Positions 63,771 through 64,000 of a stretch of DNA of 64,000 nucleotides are shown in pieces. Position numbers and translations under genes: made by a program. Numbering within the stretch: position 1 is the first letter of the stretch; each line of letters starts with the position of its first letter. Source of the DNA: Phymatolithon calcareum (lineage: Eukaryota > Rhodophyta > Florideophyceae > Hapalidiales); NCBI GenBank assembly GCA_977006965.1, contig OZ345385.1:124001-188000 (forward strand), read 5' to 3'. The notes beneath the pieces are model-generated. The model saw nothing but the letters and a program-made list of their open reading frames with translations, made no database searches and was not told the DNA's origin.

Positions 63771-64000
63771 ATGAGCATCGCTATCGAGTTTGACCACCCT
63801 ATCGACCGCGACCTAATGACCATGCTTGCCGATCCGAAGCGCGGCGAGCGCTCTAGTGATCTCTACTTCAAAACAGGAGAGGGGATGTGGTTTAAAGTGA
63901 CGAACGAAGCTAGTGAAATCGGCCATGTTCAACGCTGTGAGCAACCGATTATTGATTGTGGTCAGAACGCCCCGCACTACTCTATTCCGCTCCTGTACGG
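63771..64000 (+). CDS. Partial gene at the right edge, unknown
   Basis: ATG at 63771 opens a frame that stays open to the end of the window (76 codons): SIAIEFDHPIDRDLMTMLAD, then LYFKTGEGMWFKVTNEASEI. It starts 37 bases after the stop of the previous gene on the same strand. No domain can be named from this part. Confidence 0.5.
   Translation, partial: MSIAIEFDHPIDRDLMTMLADPKRGERSSDLYFKTGEGMWFKVTNEASEIGHVQRCEQPIIDCGQNAPHYSIPLLY

Noticed and set aside
1-64000. LTR retrotransposons or viral insertions
   Set aside because: I saw no paired long terminal repeats, primer-binding sites, integrase or capsid-like frames; all reverse transcriptases here are non-LTR type.

Overview
The window looks like repeat-rich, intron-poor nuclear DNA of a eukaryote. 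Supporting signs are a PP2A B55 regulatory subunit, a bZIP-type protein, an Apaf-1-like NB-ARC/WD40 gene, hAT and other DNA transposons, and many 5'-truncated non-LTR retrotransposons with target-site duplications. Long frames without introns, NB-ARC-WD40 and Sel1-repeat proteins, and a chitin-binding-4/LPMO-like gene make a red alga my best guess. That is inference; no rRNA or organelle marker is present to test it.

Region by region: 1-5.8 kb is mostly non-coding, with old nested LINE fragments. 5.8-10.2 kb is a broken minus-strand STAND gene (N-terminal helical region, NB-ARC, winged helix, 11 WD40 repeats) hit by three short LINE tails, each with its target duplication; one is in frame. 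10.4-13.8 kb is a candidate DNA element bounded by inverted arrays of 33-bp repeats. 15.2-23.5 kb holds LINE fragments from several families, a 738-bp hAT deletion derivative and a GC-rich coding remnant. 23.7-25.6 kb is the intact B55 gene, followed by a frameshifted Sel1-repeat pseudogene (25.9-27.3 kb). 27.3-29.0 kb is a second copy of the 11.0-12.6 kb segment.

30.2-49.9 kb is dominated by three copies (A, B, C) of an unrecognised family: N-terminal membrane segments, a long unknown middle and C-terminal Sel1-like repeats. A and B are on plus; C is on minus, so B and C form a large inverted repeat. All three are broken. B is a mosaic, A-like 5' of a retrotransposon cluster and C-like 3' of it. 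That cluster includes the one LINE copy with an intact endonuclease-reverse transcriptase frame (36.2-39.2 kb).

50-64 kb contains a LINE RNase H fragment, an unknown coding region with a homopolymer frameshift, an 803-bp Harbinger-like element rich in hairpins, an LPMO-like pseudogene, a Gln-rich bZIP-type gene whose two invariant DNA-contact residues are replaced, and two unknown genes at the right edge. Probably intact genes are few: B55, the LINE frame, the bZIP-type gene (one unexplained frame switch) and the edge genes. The rest is decaying gene families and mobile DNA.
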